A DNA stretch of 38,691 nt, taken from contig NZ_JAPHPW010000035.1 in NCBI RefSeq assembly GCF_026241515.1, forward strand, positions 1 through 38,691, read 5' to 3'. Shown piece by piece: positions 25,119-31,967 of the stretch. A program made the translations under genes and the position numbers. The notes beneath the pieces are model-generated. The model saw nothing but the letters and a program-made list of their open reading frames with translations. It was not told where the DNA came from and searched no databases. How positions within the stretch are numbered: position 1 is the stretch's first letter; each line of letters begins with the position of its first letter. Source of the stretch: Vibrio sp. 14G-20 (lineage in GTDB: Bacteria; Pseudomonadota; Gammaproteobacteria; Enterobacterales; Vibrionaceae).

Positions 25119-25165
25119 TGAAATAGAACCTTATTCGGCTATCTGTGTTATTTAGCTATTATAAA

Positions 25166-25846
25166 TTATTCAGCTACGGGTGCTGAGCGAAACTTACCCA
25201 TCAACCATTTAGCAACTATTGGGAATATACCCAATAACGCAAATGACAATAGTACTGAAGGGGAGACGATGCCCGAAAGTGAATCAATTTCTGCGAGCTG
25301 AGTACCAGCATTCAAGAAAACCGCCGTCCCCGGTAACATCCCGATTTGACTCGTAATGTAGTAACGACTCACTGACATCGGTGTTAGACCCATCAATAGG
25401 TTGATAAGGAAAAATGGGAATACAGGAATCAGACGCAGAGAAAACAGGTAAAATGCGCCGTCTTTTTCAACCCCCTTGTTAATCGTCGCCAATTTGTCAC
25501 CAAACTTGGTTTGAATCCAGTCACGCAACAGGTAACGGCTACTTAAGAAGGCTAAGGTCGCACCGATGGCACTTGCGAAAGATACCAGCAGCAAACTGTT
25601 CCAGAAGCCAAATAGCGCGGCCCCTAATAGGGTCACAACAGCGGCACCAGGAATGGAGAAAGCCGTAATCATGACATACGCGACAAAATAGATAGCGGCA
25701 GCCGCAATAAAGTTGCTGTCAATGTAGTCATTTAACACAGCTTGTTGGGCTTTAGCATTTTCAAGCGTTAAGTACTGGCCGAAATTGACGCCTAACAACA
25801 CGATGGTCACGACCAACGCAATACCCAATATCATTTTCTTACTCAT
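25166..25846 (-). CDS. TVP38/TMEM64 family (DedA-like, VTT domain) membrane protein
   Basis: This 226-residue inner-membrane protein has about five hydrophobic segments. The VTT-domain signature is visible as the re-entrant region FSIPGAAVVTLLGAALFGFW (about residues 61-80), SRYLLRDWIQTKFG, and LRLIPVFPFFLINLLMGLTPM (about 130-150). The family is linked to lipid or membrane-component transport; the substrate here is unknown. The longest frame extends 74 codons further to 26068, into tfoY, and its extra part has no family resemblance and crosses the tfoY terminator. The ATG at 25846 has a strong AGAGGAAG ribosome site and is chosen. Confidence 0.87.
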   Translation of the reverse strand: MSKKMILGIALVVTIVLLGVNFGQYLTLENAKAQQAVLNDYIDSNFIAAAAIYFVAYVMITAFSIPGAAVVTLLGAALFGFWNSLLLVSFASAIGATLAFLSSRYLLRDWIQTKFGDKLATINKGVEKDGAFYLFSLRLIPVFPFFLINLLMGLTPMSVSRYYITSQIGMLPGTAVFLNAGTQLAEIDSLSGIVSPSVLLSFALLGIFPIVAKWLMGKFRSAPVAE

Positions 25847-25925
25847 TGATACTTCCTCTAAATTTTCAATGCATACCATTAGTATAGATAGACAGGCAAA
25901 GCATAGATTAACTTTCAACAGATAT

Positions 25926-25951
25926 AAAAAAAGCCGCAATAAATGCGGCTT
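25926..25951 (-). terminator. Terminator of tfoY
   Basis: The stem AAGCCGCA (25931-25938) and TGCGGCTT (25944-25951) has a 5-nt loop. The minus strand continues with T (the A-run at 25926-25932). It lies 30 nt after the tfoY stop. Confidence 0.93.
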
Positions 25952-25980
25952 AGTTATGTATATAGTTTGCACTGACAATG

Positions 25981-26571
25981 TTAATTGACTCGATTGATAA
26001 GCTCTTTTCGACGCTGCTGCGGTATAACAGACCAATGTGTACCATTGATCGCGCCTTCTAGCGCCCAAAGTAGTTCAATACTGACAGAAGACGCATGCGA
26101 TTCTTTGATGGCGTTAAATGCGTTTACAGAGCCAGATTCATATAAACGTTCTACAGAATCGATCCCTGCCTTTTTCAACATACGCTCGGTAGCGAGTCGA
26201 AGATTAGGCAGATCTTTGAGTCGGGTCGGCTTAGCAGAGGACTGCTCAGCTTTTTCATCTTTAGCAAAACCCAAAGACGTAGTCGCAAGCTGCAAGATTT
26301 TTTCTTGATCCTGCCACAGGCCTTCAGGCAAAGCGAAATATTTAGTAACAACAGGGAAGCCACGTTTTTTGTAAACGTAAGGTTGAAACCCTTGTTGTTC
26401 AAATTGCTTTGTTGTGCATTTGTCCGCTCGTATATGCAACTGGTCATTTACAACCAGAGCAAACATTGTGTCATCGGCAAAAAGACCGAAGCCACCAAAC
26501 ATTGAACGTGATTTTATTTTTCCTAGGGACTCAAATAACTTCATTGAGTCCTTTAGTATCGGTTTATCCAT
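25981..26571 (-). CDS. tfoY: TfoX/Sxy family regulator TfoY
   Basis: This 196-residue protein has the two domains of the TfoX/Sxy family. The N-terminal domain (about 1-90) carries SRSMFGGFGLFADDTMFALV, and the C-terminal domain (about 115-195) carries LKDLPNLRLATERMLKKAGI and ALEGAINGTHW. TfoX-type proteins act with CRP-cAMP to switch on competence genes. TfoY in vibrios instead promotes motility and type VI secretion. The upstream c-di-GMP-I riboswitch identifies this gene as tfoY rather than tfoX, because that riboswitch is the known leader of V. cholerae tfoY (VC1722). The ribosome site is weak (GAGA) and lies within a predicted hairpin. Downstream is a strong terminator. Confidence 0.92.
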   Translation of the reverse strand: MDKPILKDSMKLFESLGKIKSRSMFGGFGLFADDTMFALVVNDQLHIRADKCTTKQFEQQGFQPYVYKKRGFPVVTKYFALPEGLWQDQEKILQLATTSLGFAKDEKAEQSSAKPTRLKDLPNLRLATERMLKKAGIDSVERLYESGSVNAFNAIKESHASSVSIELLWALEGAINGTHWSVIPQQRRKELINRVN

Positions 26572-26579
26572 GTTATTTA

Positions 26580-26623
26580 TCTCGGTGTATTTGAACTACG
26601 CCACCAAATAAGCAGGTCCGAGA
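26580..26623 (-). promoter_or_regulatory. Candidate expression-platform hairpin covering the tfoY ribosome-binding site
   Basis: Reading the minus strand, TCTCGG (26623-26618) can pair with CCGAGA (26585-26580). Inside it, TATTTG and CAAATA form a second 6-bp stem with an 11-nt loop. CCGAGA lies 9-14 nt before the ATG and contains the only purine-rich ribosome-binding sequence. Folding would therefore hide it. Whether ligand binding to the aptamer promotes or prevents this fold cannot be told from sequence. Confidence 0.55.
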
Positions 26624-26629
26624 GATTAG

Positions 26630-26654
26630 CAAAATGTTGCAACTAAATTGTCAA
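26630..26654 (-). promoter_or_regulatory. Candidate internal tfoY promoter downstream of the aptamer
   Basis: On the minus strand a perfect -35 TTGACA (26654-26649) is followed after 17 bp by TGCTAA. A transcript from here would lack the riboswitch aptamer. I recall that V. cholerae tfoY has several promoters, some downstream of the riboswitch, which would fit. The -10 is imperfect. Confidence 0.35.
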
Positions 26655-26696
26655 TAAGCCGTAAATTACTAAATTATTAATAACCACTGCATTTTG

Positions 26697-26785
26697 CCAT
26701 CGGTAACCCCGCTACCATACCAACGAGTGGTTTAGGCCGGAAGCTTTGCGTCTCACTCTTTCGAGTGGTTTGCCCTGTGCGTGAC
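26697..26785 (-). promoter_or_regulatory. c-di-GMP-I riboswitch aptamer (GEMM-I, Vc2-like)
   Basis: The minus strand of this 89-nt segment reproduces the GEMM-I aptamer as known from V. cholerae Vc2. It starts GTCACGCACAGGGCAAACC, then a hairpin CACTC-GAAA-GAGTG with the conserved GAAA tetraloop (plus-strand TTTC at 26759-26762), GACGCAAAGC, the receptor strands CCTAAA and TATGG, and the closing TAGCGGGGTTACCGATGG. The GAAA loop and its receptor are both intact, as needed for the tertiary contact that holds c-di-GMP. It lies 126 nt upstream of the tfoY start, on the sense strand, and so is predicted to make TfoY level respond to c-di-GMP. Confidence 0.97.
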
Positions 26786-26902
26786 TGATTAAATAGAATA
26801 AAGTTTTTGTTGAATGAAGCTCACACTTGTTATTTCAAAGTGTGATATTGGTTCAATTAATGATCTTACTGTTATGATACCAGGTTCATTTATGTTGTTG
26901 AT
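26786..26902 (-). promoter_or_regulatory. tfoY upstream promoter region
   Basis: Between the purR terminator and the aptamer lie 117 bp that must contain the promoter for riboswitch-bearing transcripts. An inverted repeat TCACACTT (26821-26828) and AAGTGTGA (26838-26845) with a 9-bp spacer is a candidate activator or repressor site. A TATTTA -10-like hexamer lies shortly upstream of the aptamer with a poor -35, which suggests an activated promoter. VpsR is the known activator of a tfoY promoter in V. cholerae as I recall; its site was not identified here. Confidence 0.4.
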
Positions 26903-26928
26903 AAAAAAAGCGCACCTAAAGGTGCACT
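26903..26928 (-). terminator. Terminator of purR
   Basis: The stem AGCGCACC (26909-26916) and GGTGCACT (26921-26928) has one mismatch and a TAAA loop. The minus strand ends in T residues (the A-run at 26903-26909). It separates purR from the tfoY promoter. Confidence 0.9.
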
Positions 26929-26954
26929 TGATTGGAATAAGCTGAATTTATCAA

Positions 26955-27959
26955 TTAATTTAACGTTTTAACTGTACTTCGCTCAACAATTTCAGGGTGC
27001 ATTTCGAAAACGCGTTTTTCATGATCTTTATCTTTGATGCGTTCTAACAAAATTTCGAATGCATTCTTACCAACACGACGCTTCGGTTGGTGAACGGTCG
27101 TTAACGGCGGAGAAAAGTATTCAGCCAGTTCGATGTTGTCGTAACCGATCACTGAGATGTCTTCAGGAATGCGAATGCCTTTTTCTTGCAGGCGGCTCAT
27201 TAGGCCAAGTGCCATTGTGTCGTTAAAGCAGAATACCGCCGTTGGACGATCTTCCATCTCAACGATTTGTTCTGCAGCAAGAACAGCCGTATCGCACTCG
27301 AAGTTGCCTTCAATGATCATATTCTCATCGGCAGAAATCTTAGCTTCGTTAAGTGCGCGCTTGTAACCGGCAATACGTTCAACACATGCTGCTTTGTCTA
27401 AGTGGCCACTTAAACATGCAATCTTAGAGTGACCGCGTTCAATAAGGTATTTGGTCGCTAGGTAGCCACCTTCTTCAGAGTTATCGATGATCTTATCAGC
27501 CTGAGAGCTCTCTGGGCCCCAGTCCATGATAACTTTAGGGATGTCAGCGTGACGGTCTAACATCTGTCTTAGTTCTTCGGTTAGGTCAGAACACATAACT
27601 AAGATGCCATCTACACGTTTCTCTGCAAGCATTCGAATGTAGTCACGTTGCTTTTCATAGATACCACCCGTATTACACAGGATCAAAGTATAACCCTGAC
27701 GGTAGCAGTAGCTCTCAACACCATCGATAACTTCAGAGAAGAATAGATTAGTTGATTGAGTCACTAGCATGCCGATAGTGCGTGTTGTATTACACTTCAA
27801 ACTACGAGCAACAGCACTTGGTGCATAGTTCAGTTCATCTACGGCTTTGTTTACTTTTTCTTGAGTTGCTTCTGCAACAAAGCGAGTTTTATTGATTACG
27901 TGAGAAACGGTGGTTGTTGATACGCCGGCTAAGCGAGCGACATCTTTTATAGTGGCCAT
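26955..27959 (-). CDS. purR: Purine repressor PurR (LacI family)
   Basis: This 334-residue repressor has an N-terminal helix-turn-helix (MATIKDVARLAGVSTTTVSHV, residues 1-21), a hinge (SPSAVARSLK type, here APSAVARSLKC near residue 47-57) and a periplasmic-binding-protein-like core that binds hypoxanthine or guanine as corepressor. The core segments KRVDGILVMCSDL, VVMDWG-like KVIMDWG, and GYDNIELAEYFSPPLTTVHQP match E. coli PurR closely. PurR represses purine and pyrimidine biosynthesis genes. The ribosome site AGGA is well placed. A weak PurR-box-like sequence lies upstream (28156-28171). It is separated from tfoY by a terminator and from torD by another. Confidence 0.95.
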   Translation of the reverse strand: MATIKDVARLAGVSTTTVSHVINKTRFVAEATQEKVNKAVDELNYAPSAVARSLKCNTTRTIGMLVTQSTNLFFSEVIDGVESYCYRQGYTLILCNTGGIYEKQRDYIRMLAEKRVDGILVMCSDLTEELRQMLDRHADIPKVIMDWGPESSQADKIIDNSEEGGYLATKYLIERGHSKIACLSGHLDKAACVERIAGYKRALNEAKISADENMIIEGNFECDTAVLAAEQIVEMEDRPTAVFCFNDTMALGLMSRLQEKGIRIPEDISVIGYDNIELAEYFSPPLTTVHQPKRRVGKNAFEILLERIKDKDHEKRVFEMHPEIVERSTVKTLN

Positions 27960-28066
27960 GGTTTTATCCTATTAGAAGCTACTTTCCCAAAGTACGGAAT
28001 AAAGTAGCCGTTAAGCTACTTAACTAAGAGCTTAAATTTGTAGGGCTCTTTGGGTACTAAAGTGCT

Positions 28067-28096
28067 AAAAAACAAAAAACCGCTATTGAGCGGCTT
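28067..28096 (-). terminator. Terminator downstream of torD
   Basis: On the minus strand AGCCGCT and AGCGGTT form a stem with a CAAT loop, followed by TTTTTTGTTTTTT. It ends transcription coming from torD before purR. It is about 180 nt after the torD stop, leaving a long structured 3' UTR. Confidence 0.85.
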
Positions 28097-28208
28097 GTCT
28101 TAACACCGAAATGCTCTGAACTCAAAGTAAGCATAGCATTTCGTGAATGTTTCATATTTTATCGTTTGCGGTCACAATTTTAGACTGACTAGAAATTACT
28201 CGCAATAT

Positions 28209-28234
28209 AATTCACCCAGAAATCCGGGTGAATT
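28209..28234 (-). repeat. Inverted repeat just after torD
   Basis: Perfect 9-bp arms AATTCACCC (28209-28217) and GGGTGAATT (28226-28234) with an 8-nt loop, 43 nt past the torD stop. There is no U-tract on the minus strand, so this is more likely an RNA-stabilising or regulatory hairpin than an intrinsic terminator. Confidence 0.75.
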
Positions 28235-28276
28235 GTCACATTCTATTGAATTTATTTACCTAGTCACTGGGCTAAC

Positions 28277-28924
28277 TCATTCGCCATATAAATATTGAGT
28301 GTCTAAATTGCAAAATGCGAGTAACAAAGACGAGACCGAAGCGTAGAAACCAAACTGGTCAACGTCATGACATTTCACATTGAACTTTGGCACCCAAGTA
28401 AGGAGTTGTTGCTCGATAAACTGCTGCTGAATGACGAACGATTTCTCTAGTTCTTCTTCAAGCTCAGTTTCATTTGAACGGATGATTAGATTACCAAGGA
28501 AATCGAGTTCGATAGCAATGTGATCTGCAGGTTCTTTTAAGTCTTGGTTCACGATTAAGTTGTGCTTAGCCATGATGTCTTCCATGTCTTTAGCTGGCTT
28601 ATCGTTTAATAGACCTGTTTCGCCGATGTACATTGAAGCGTAAGGTAAAGCACCATGTTTGTCTGTCTTCAAGAAAAGGTCGCAGAAGTCTGCGGACAGT
28701 TCCAGTTGGGCATCTTCACGTGTTTGTAGACGGTTCAATGCGTCTACAAGCTTATCAATCGAAGGCTTTAGAGCTTCATTCGAACCTAAACCAGAAAGGA
28801 AAGAACGAATTTCAACAGAGTGGTAGTGATCGAGTTCTTCTTGAGAGAGCTCTTTGGCGAATAAGCTTGATAACCACCAGTAAATTTCTGCTCTTTGTTC
28901 GTTGAACGCTTTCGTATCTTTCAT
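28277..28924 (-). CDS. torD: TMAO reductase maturation chaperone TorD
   Basis: This 215-residue all-helical cytoplasmic chaperone of the TorD/DmsD family binds the twin-arginine signal of TMAO reductase TorA and assists insertion of the molybdenum cofactor. Matching segments are RAEIYWWLSSLFAKELS (about residues 11-27), DFCDLFL, GALPYASMYIGETGLL (about 90-105) and EPADHIAIELDFLGNL (about 131-146), the last with the conserved E-P-x-D-H-x motif. Length is close to the approximately 200 of E. coli TorD. The ribosome site AGGA is good. It is divergent from torR. The reductase torCA genes are not in the window. Confidence 0.93.
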   Translation of the reverse strand: MKDTKAFNEQRAEIYWWLSSLFAKELSQEELDHYHSVEIRSFLSGLGSNEALKPSIDKLVDALNRLQTREDAQLELSADFCDLFLKTDKHGALPYASMYIGETGLLNDKPAKDMEDIMAKHNLIVNQDLKEPADHIAIELDFLGNLIIRSNETELEEELEKSFVIQQQFIEQQLLTWVPKFNVKCHDVDQFGFYASVSSLLLAFCNLDTQYLYGE

Positions 28925-29209
28925 TTGTTAGATCCTGACTTAGTCTTGTGATGTTACTTATATGCATCTTGAAGCTACTTGGGCATAAGCACACCAAGGC
29001 TGAATAACAAGGTTATTTGCGAAACGCAAAGTCACTCGTTAGTCGTAATGCCTATATTGAATTGCGATGGACGATAAATAGCAAGGTTTAAGATTGTCTT
29101 GTATCAAAAAAAATCCATGTTTCTGGCTTTTATCTTCTGTACCACTAGAATTGTTACTAGTTATGAATAGAATAGTCACTGAAACTATTAAATAAGAAAA
29201 GTGGTGTAG

Positions 29210-29923
29210 ATGAGCTATCACGTATTAGTCGTAGAAGATGATGTGGTAACCCGCAGTAAACTGGTTGGATACTTCCAGAATGAGGGTTACACAGTGAGCG
29301 AAGCAGAAAGCGGCGCTCAAATGAGAAACGTGTTAGAAGAAAACAACGTTGACCTCATTATGCTGGACATCAACTTACCAGGCGAAGATGGATTGATGCT
29401 AACTCGCGAATTACGCAGTCAATCAGACATTGGAATTATTTTAGTTACTGGACGCACGGATAGCATCGACAAAATCGTTGGCCTTGAAATGGGCGCTGAC
29501 GATTACGTTACTAAACCCTTCGAACTTCGCGAGTTATTAGTTCGAGTTAAGAACCTACTTTGGCGTATCTCTGCTGCTCGTAAAACAGCAGCGGGCGCAG
29601 TAGAAGAAACATCAGATGAGTCTGTAGTTCGTTTTGGTGAGTGGACGTTTGATATCCCTCGTCGCGCGTTAAGCAAAAACGGCGAACCGGTGAAACTGAC
29701 TAAAGCAGAATACGAACTGCTAGTGGCTTTGTCTTCTTACCCTAACCAAGTATTAAGCCGTGAACGTATTCTCAATATGATCAGCCATCGAGTGGACGCG
29801 CCTAATGACCGTACTATCGACGTACTGATTCGTCGTATGCGTGCAAAAATGGAGTTCGATCCTAAGAATCCACAAATCTTTGTGACGGTTCACGGTGAAG
29901 GATACATGTTCGCTGGTGATTGA
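29210..29923 (+). CDS. torR: TMAO-responsive response regulator TorR (OmpR family)
   Basis: This 237-residue two-component regulator has a receiver domain (1-120) with acidic pocket Glu9-Asp10-Asp11, phospho-acceptor Asp53 (LIMLDINLPGEDG), Thr80 and Lys102 (VTKPFE). An OmpR-type winged-helix domain follows (about 140-237), containing RTIDVLIRRMRAKM. The name is given by sequence resemblance and by torD next door. In E. coli, TorR is phosphorylated by TorS and activates torCAD when TMAO is present. torS and torT are not in the window. The torD-torR gap (285 bp) probably holds both promoters; I did not find a good match to the E. coli tor box there. Confidence 0.9.
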   Translation: MSYHVLVVEDDVVTRSKLVGYFQNEGYTVSEAESGAQMRNVLEENNVDLIMLDINLPGEDGLMLTRELRSQSDIGIILVTGRTDSIDKIVGLEMGADDYVTKPFELRELLVRVKNLLWRISAARKTAAGAVEETSDESVVRFGEWTFDIPRRALSKNGEPVKLTKAEYELLVALSSYPNQVLSRERILNMISHRVDAPNDRTIDVLIRRMRAKMEFDPKNPQIFVTVHGEGYMFAGD

Positions 29924-29964
29924 TTCCTTTAGGGGGTAATTAATCAACAACGACATTTAAACGT

Positions 29965-30001
29965 AAAAAAGCCGAGACATCATTGATGTCTCGGCTTTTT
30001 T
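29965..30001. terminator. Bidirectional terminator between torR and elyC
   Basis: A long stem, GCCGAGACATCA (29971-29982) and TGATGTCTCGGC (29984-29995), with six A before and six T after. It serves torR on the plus strand and elyC on the minus strand. Confidence 0.95.
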
Positions 30002-30089
30002 ATTACTCAGCGTTTATTGTTAACGAACAGAGAATCTACAAATACTTGGCGAATCTGTCTGCTCAACATGGGTTTAAATATTAGATGGG

Positions 30090-30941
30090 TTACTGAGGCT
30101 GGGCCGCAGAAACTTCACCTTCATCTTCAACTAAGCTGGAAGCCTCTGGAATCACCAGCTCTTCAACAGCGTCATCGCTTGTATCAAGCCAATCACGCAA
30201 ATCTTGCCAAACTAATCCCATGGTTTCGTGCCAGTACCGCTCAGTCTGTTCAAGGTAAAGCGCTTTTGGCATGTACTTATTCCATGGCTCAACAACACCT
30301 TCTTGTGCAAGGTAGTTGGTTGGGGCTGGTAATGGTTTCATGCCAGCAGCGTGGAATTCATTCAATGCACGAGTCATGTGGCTAGCCGATGTCACCAACA
30401 CCATCTTTTTGTTTTTAACAAACGCGGCAGCTTGGCGAGCTTCTTCCCACGTGTCTTTTGCTGTTTCAAGTAAAATGATGTCTGGTTTTGCAACACCAAG
30501 GGCTAGGGCAACCTTGGCCATCATTCTTGCGTTACTCACTTCAGTGCCAGCGCCATAGCCAGACAAAATAAGTTTGGCGCCAGGGTAAAGACGTAGAATA
30601 CGAATCCCTTCACTCAAACGCATCAAACCTGTGCGGCTGAGCTCTGATGTTGGTGGGATCTGGTCGTCAACGACATGACCACTTCCAAGCACCATAACGT
30701 AATCGACAGTATCGTCGACTGGTAAAAAAGCGGTGTGTTGCCTTTCCATTGGCATTAAAAGTTGGCTAGAAACTGGCTGGAAAGCGATTAGGAAAATACC
30801 ACAGAGGGCTGAAAGGGTAATTAGGCAACCAGTCTTCCTTTTGGTAGTAAACATCACTAGGGCTAAACCCAGAAAAGCGAGAATTAACATTGCTGGCAGT
30901 GGCATCAATAGTGAAGACACTACTTTTTTCAGCTCAAACAT
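30090..30941 (-). CDS. elyC: Envelope biogenesis factor ElyC (DUF218)
   Basis: This 283-residue protein has two N-terminal membrane segments (about residues 9-28 and 35-55) and a DUF218 domain. DUF218 signatures are VDYVMVLGSGHVV, GAKLILSGYGAGTEVSNARM, ETAKDTWEEARQAA and LVTSASHMTRAL. It matches E. coli ElyC (YcbC, 259 residues), which supports peptidoglycan assembly, probably through the undecaprenyl-phosphate carrier. It has a longer acidic C-terminal tail. Position beside cmoM-mukFEB is the same as in E. coli and decides the orthologue. The longest frame begins at 31040, but the family N-terminus is at the ATG at 30941 (MFELKKVVSSLLMPLP). Confidence 0.88.
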   Translation of the reverse strand: MFELKKVVSSLLMPLPAMLILAFLGLALVMFTTKRKTGCLITLSALCGIFLIAFQPVSSQLLMPMERQHTAFLPVDDTVDYVMVLGSGHVVDDQIPPTSELSRTGLMRLSEGIRILRLYPGAKLILSGYGAGTEVSNARMMAKVALALGVAKPDIILLETAKDTWEEARQAAAFVKNKKMVLVTSASHMTRALNEFHAAGMKPLPAPTNYLAQEGVVEPWNKYMPKALYLEQTERYWHETMGLVWQDLRDWLDTSDDAVEELVIPEASSLVEDEGEVSAAQPQ

Positions 30942-31056
30942 ATCCGAATAGTCCGAAAAAACATCACTTAGTAGTAAAAAGAGACATCGCCTCTTTATTC
31001 CTGAAATTCCTGTGACAGAATAGCAGGCACGATAGGACATAATAACTCAAGTAGCC

Positions 31057-31842
31057 GTGACTGAAGACCGTAATTTCGACGATATTGCCCACAAATTTGC
31101 AAAAAATATTTACGGCTCTGACAAAGGAGAGATCCGTCAGATCATCGTATGGGAAGATTTAGAACAAGCTTTGAGCAAATTTGAGCATTCAGCGTCACCG
31201 CTGCATGTGCTTGATGCCGGAGGCGGTCTTGCACAGATGTCGCAAAAAATCGCGGCGTTAGGGCATAACGTTTCTCTGTGTGATCTCTCTTCTGAAATGC
31301 TGAAACTAGCAGAAGAAAGTATCAGCGAAGCAGGTTTGCGAGAGCGGTATCGTTTTATCCATTCTCCTGTTCAGAATGTGGCAGAACATCTCGATGAGAA
31401 AGTCGATGTTGTGATGTTTCATGCTGTGATGGAGTGGTTAGCGAACCCGAAAGAGGCACTTGATTTATTACTGGAACAAGTAAAGCCGGGTGGTGTTGCT
31501 TCGATAATGTTTTACAACCACCACGGATTAGTCCTGAAAAATGTGATTTGTGGCAACATTCCTCATGTATTGAATGGGATGCCACATCGAAAACGGTTTA
31601 AGCTGCAACCACAAAAAGGCTTGAAGCCGGAAGAGGTTTATCAATGGATAGAAGACGCTGGTCTAGAAATCTGTGGTAAATCAGGCATTCGCTCTTTCAG
31701 TGACTACATAGGTAATATGGAGTACATGGGCGATTACCAATTTGAAGATGTATTGGAACTGGAAAAACAGCTATGCCGCCAAGAGCCATATCTGTCACTA
31801 GGCCGTTATATTCACGTTTGGGCTCAAAAACCTGCGCAATAG
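31057..31842 (+). CDS. cmoM: tRNA 5-carboxymethoxyuridine methyltransferase CmoM
   Basis: This 261-residue class I SAM-dependent methyltransferase (older name SmtA) methylates 5-carboxymethoxyuridine at tRNA wobble position 34 to the methyl ester. The start MTEDRNFDDIAHKFAKNIYG, SAM motif I VLDAGGGLAQMS (about residues 50-61), CDLSSEML, FHAVMEWLANP and the end CRQEPYLSLGRYIHVWAQKP all agree with E. coli CmoM. It starts at GTG (31057) with a weak ribosome site; no better start precedes the conserved EDRNFDDIA. It is divergent from elyC and upstream of mukF (125 bp). Confidence 0.93.
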   Translation: MTEDRNFDDIAHKFAKNIYGSDKGEIRQIIVWEDLEQALSKFEHSASPLHVLDAGGGLAQMSQKIAALGHNVSLCDLSSEMLKLAEESISEAGLRERYRFIHSPVQNVAEHLDEKVDVVMFHAVMEWLANPKEALDLLLEQVKPGGVASIMFYNHHGLVLKNVICGNIPHVLNGMPHRKRFKLQPQKGLKPEEVYQWIEDAGLEICGKSGIRSFSDYIGNMEYMGDYQFEDVLELEKQLCRQEPYLSLGRYIHVWAQKPAQ

Positions 31843-31917
31843 CAGCGGTGAATGTGGTAAAAGAAGCCACAACATGCGCTATGCAATCGTAAGAAGCCCG
31901 CGTCATAAAGAAATAGG

Positions 31918-31945
31918 CGTAATATCTAACATGTTCGATATTACG
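31918..31945. promoter_or_regulatory. 28-bp near-perfect palindrome upstream of mukF
   Basis: Outer arms CGTAATATC (31918-31926) and GATATTACG (31937-31945) are perfect complements, and the core AACATGTT (31928-31935) is itself a palindrome. Only one pair (T31927 against C31936) breaks the symmetry, so 26 of 28 positions match. It ends 22 bp before the mukF ATG. It could be an operator for a dimeric regulator or, in the mRNA, a hairpin near the ribosome site (AGGA at about 31957-31960). Confidence 0.7.
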
Positions 31946-31967
31946 AAAAACAGTAACAGGAACCACA

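Larger units (their letters stand above)
27960..28276. other. purR-torD intergenic region with multiple hairpins
   Basis: This 317-bp region, transcribed leftward from torD into purR, holds three hairpins: 28209-28234 (AATTCACCC/GGGTGAATT), 28107-28143 (CGAAATGCT/AGCATTTCG, 19-nt spacer) and the terminator at 28067-28096. The purR promoter must lie in the last 100 bp. No gene was recognised; a 3'-UTR-derived small RNA is possible. Confidence 0.5.

Noticed and set aside
25849..26068. N-terminal 74-residue extension of the TVP38-type protein
   Set aside because: It overlaps tfoY, crosses the tfoY terminator and lacks family similarity; a strong ribosome site supports the internal start at 25846.
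25981..26571. Calling this gene tfoX
   Set aside because: The c-di-GMP-I riboswitch directly upstream and the purR neighbour point to tfoY; tfoX is not known to carry this riboswitch.
28925..29209. Tor box for TorR autoregulation
   Set aside because: Sequences such as TTACTTATAT only loosely resemble the recalled CTGTTCATAT consensus, not enough for a call.
30017..30385. 122-codon plus-strand frame over the 3' half of elyC
   Set aside because: Antisense to a recognised gene with no family resemblance.
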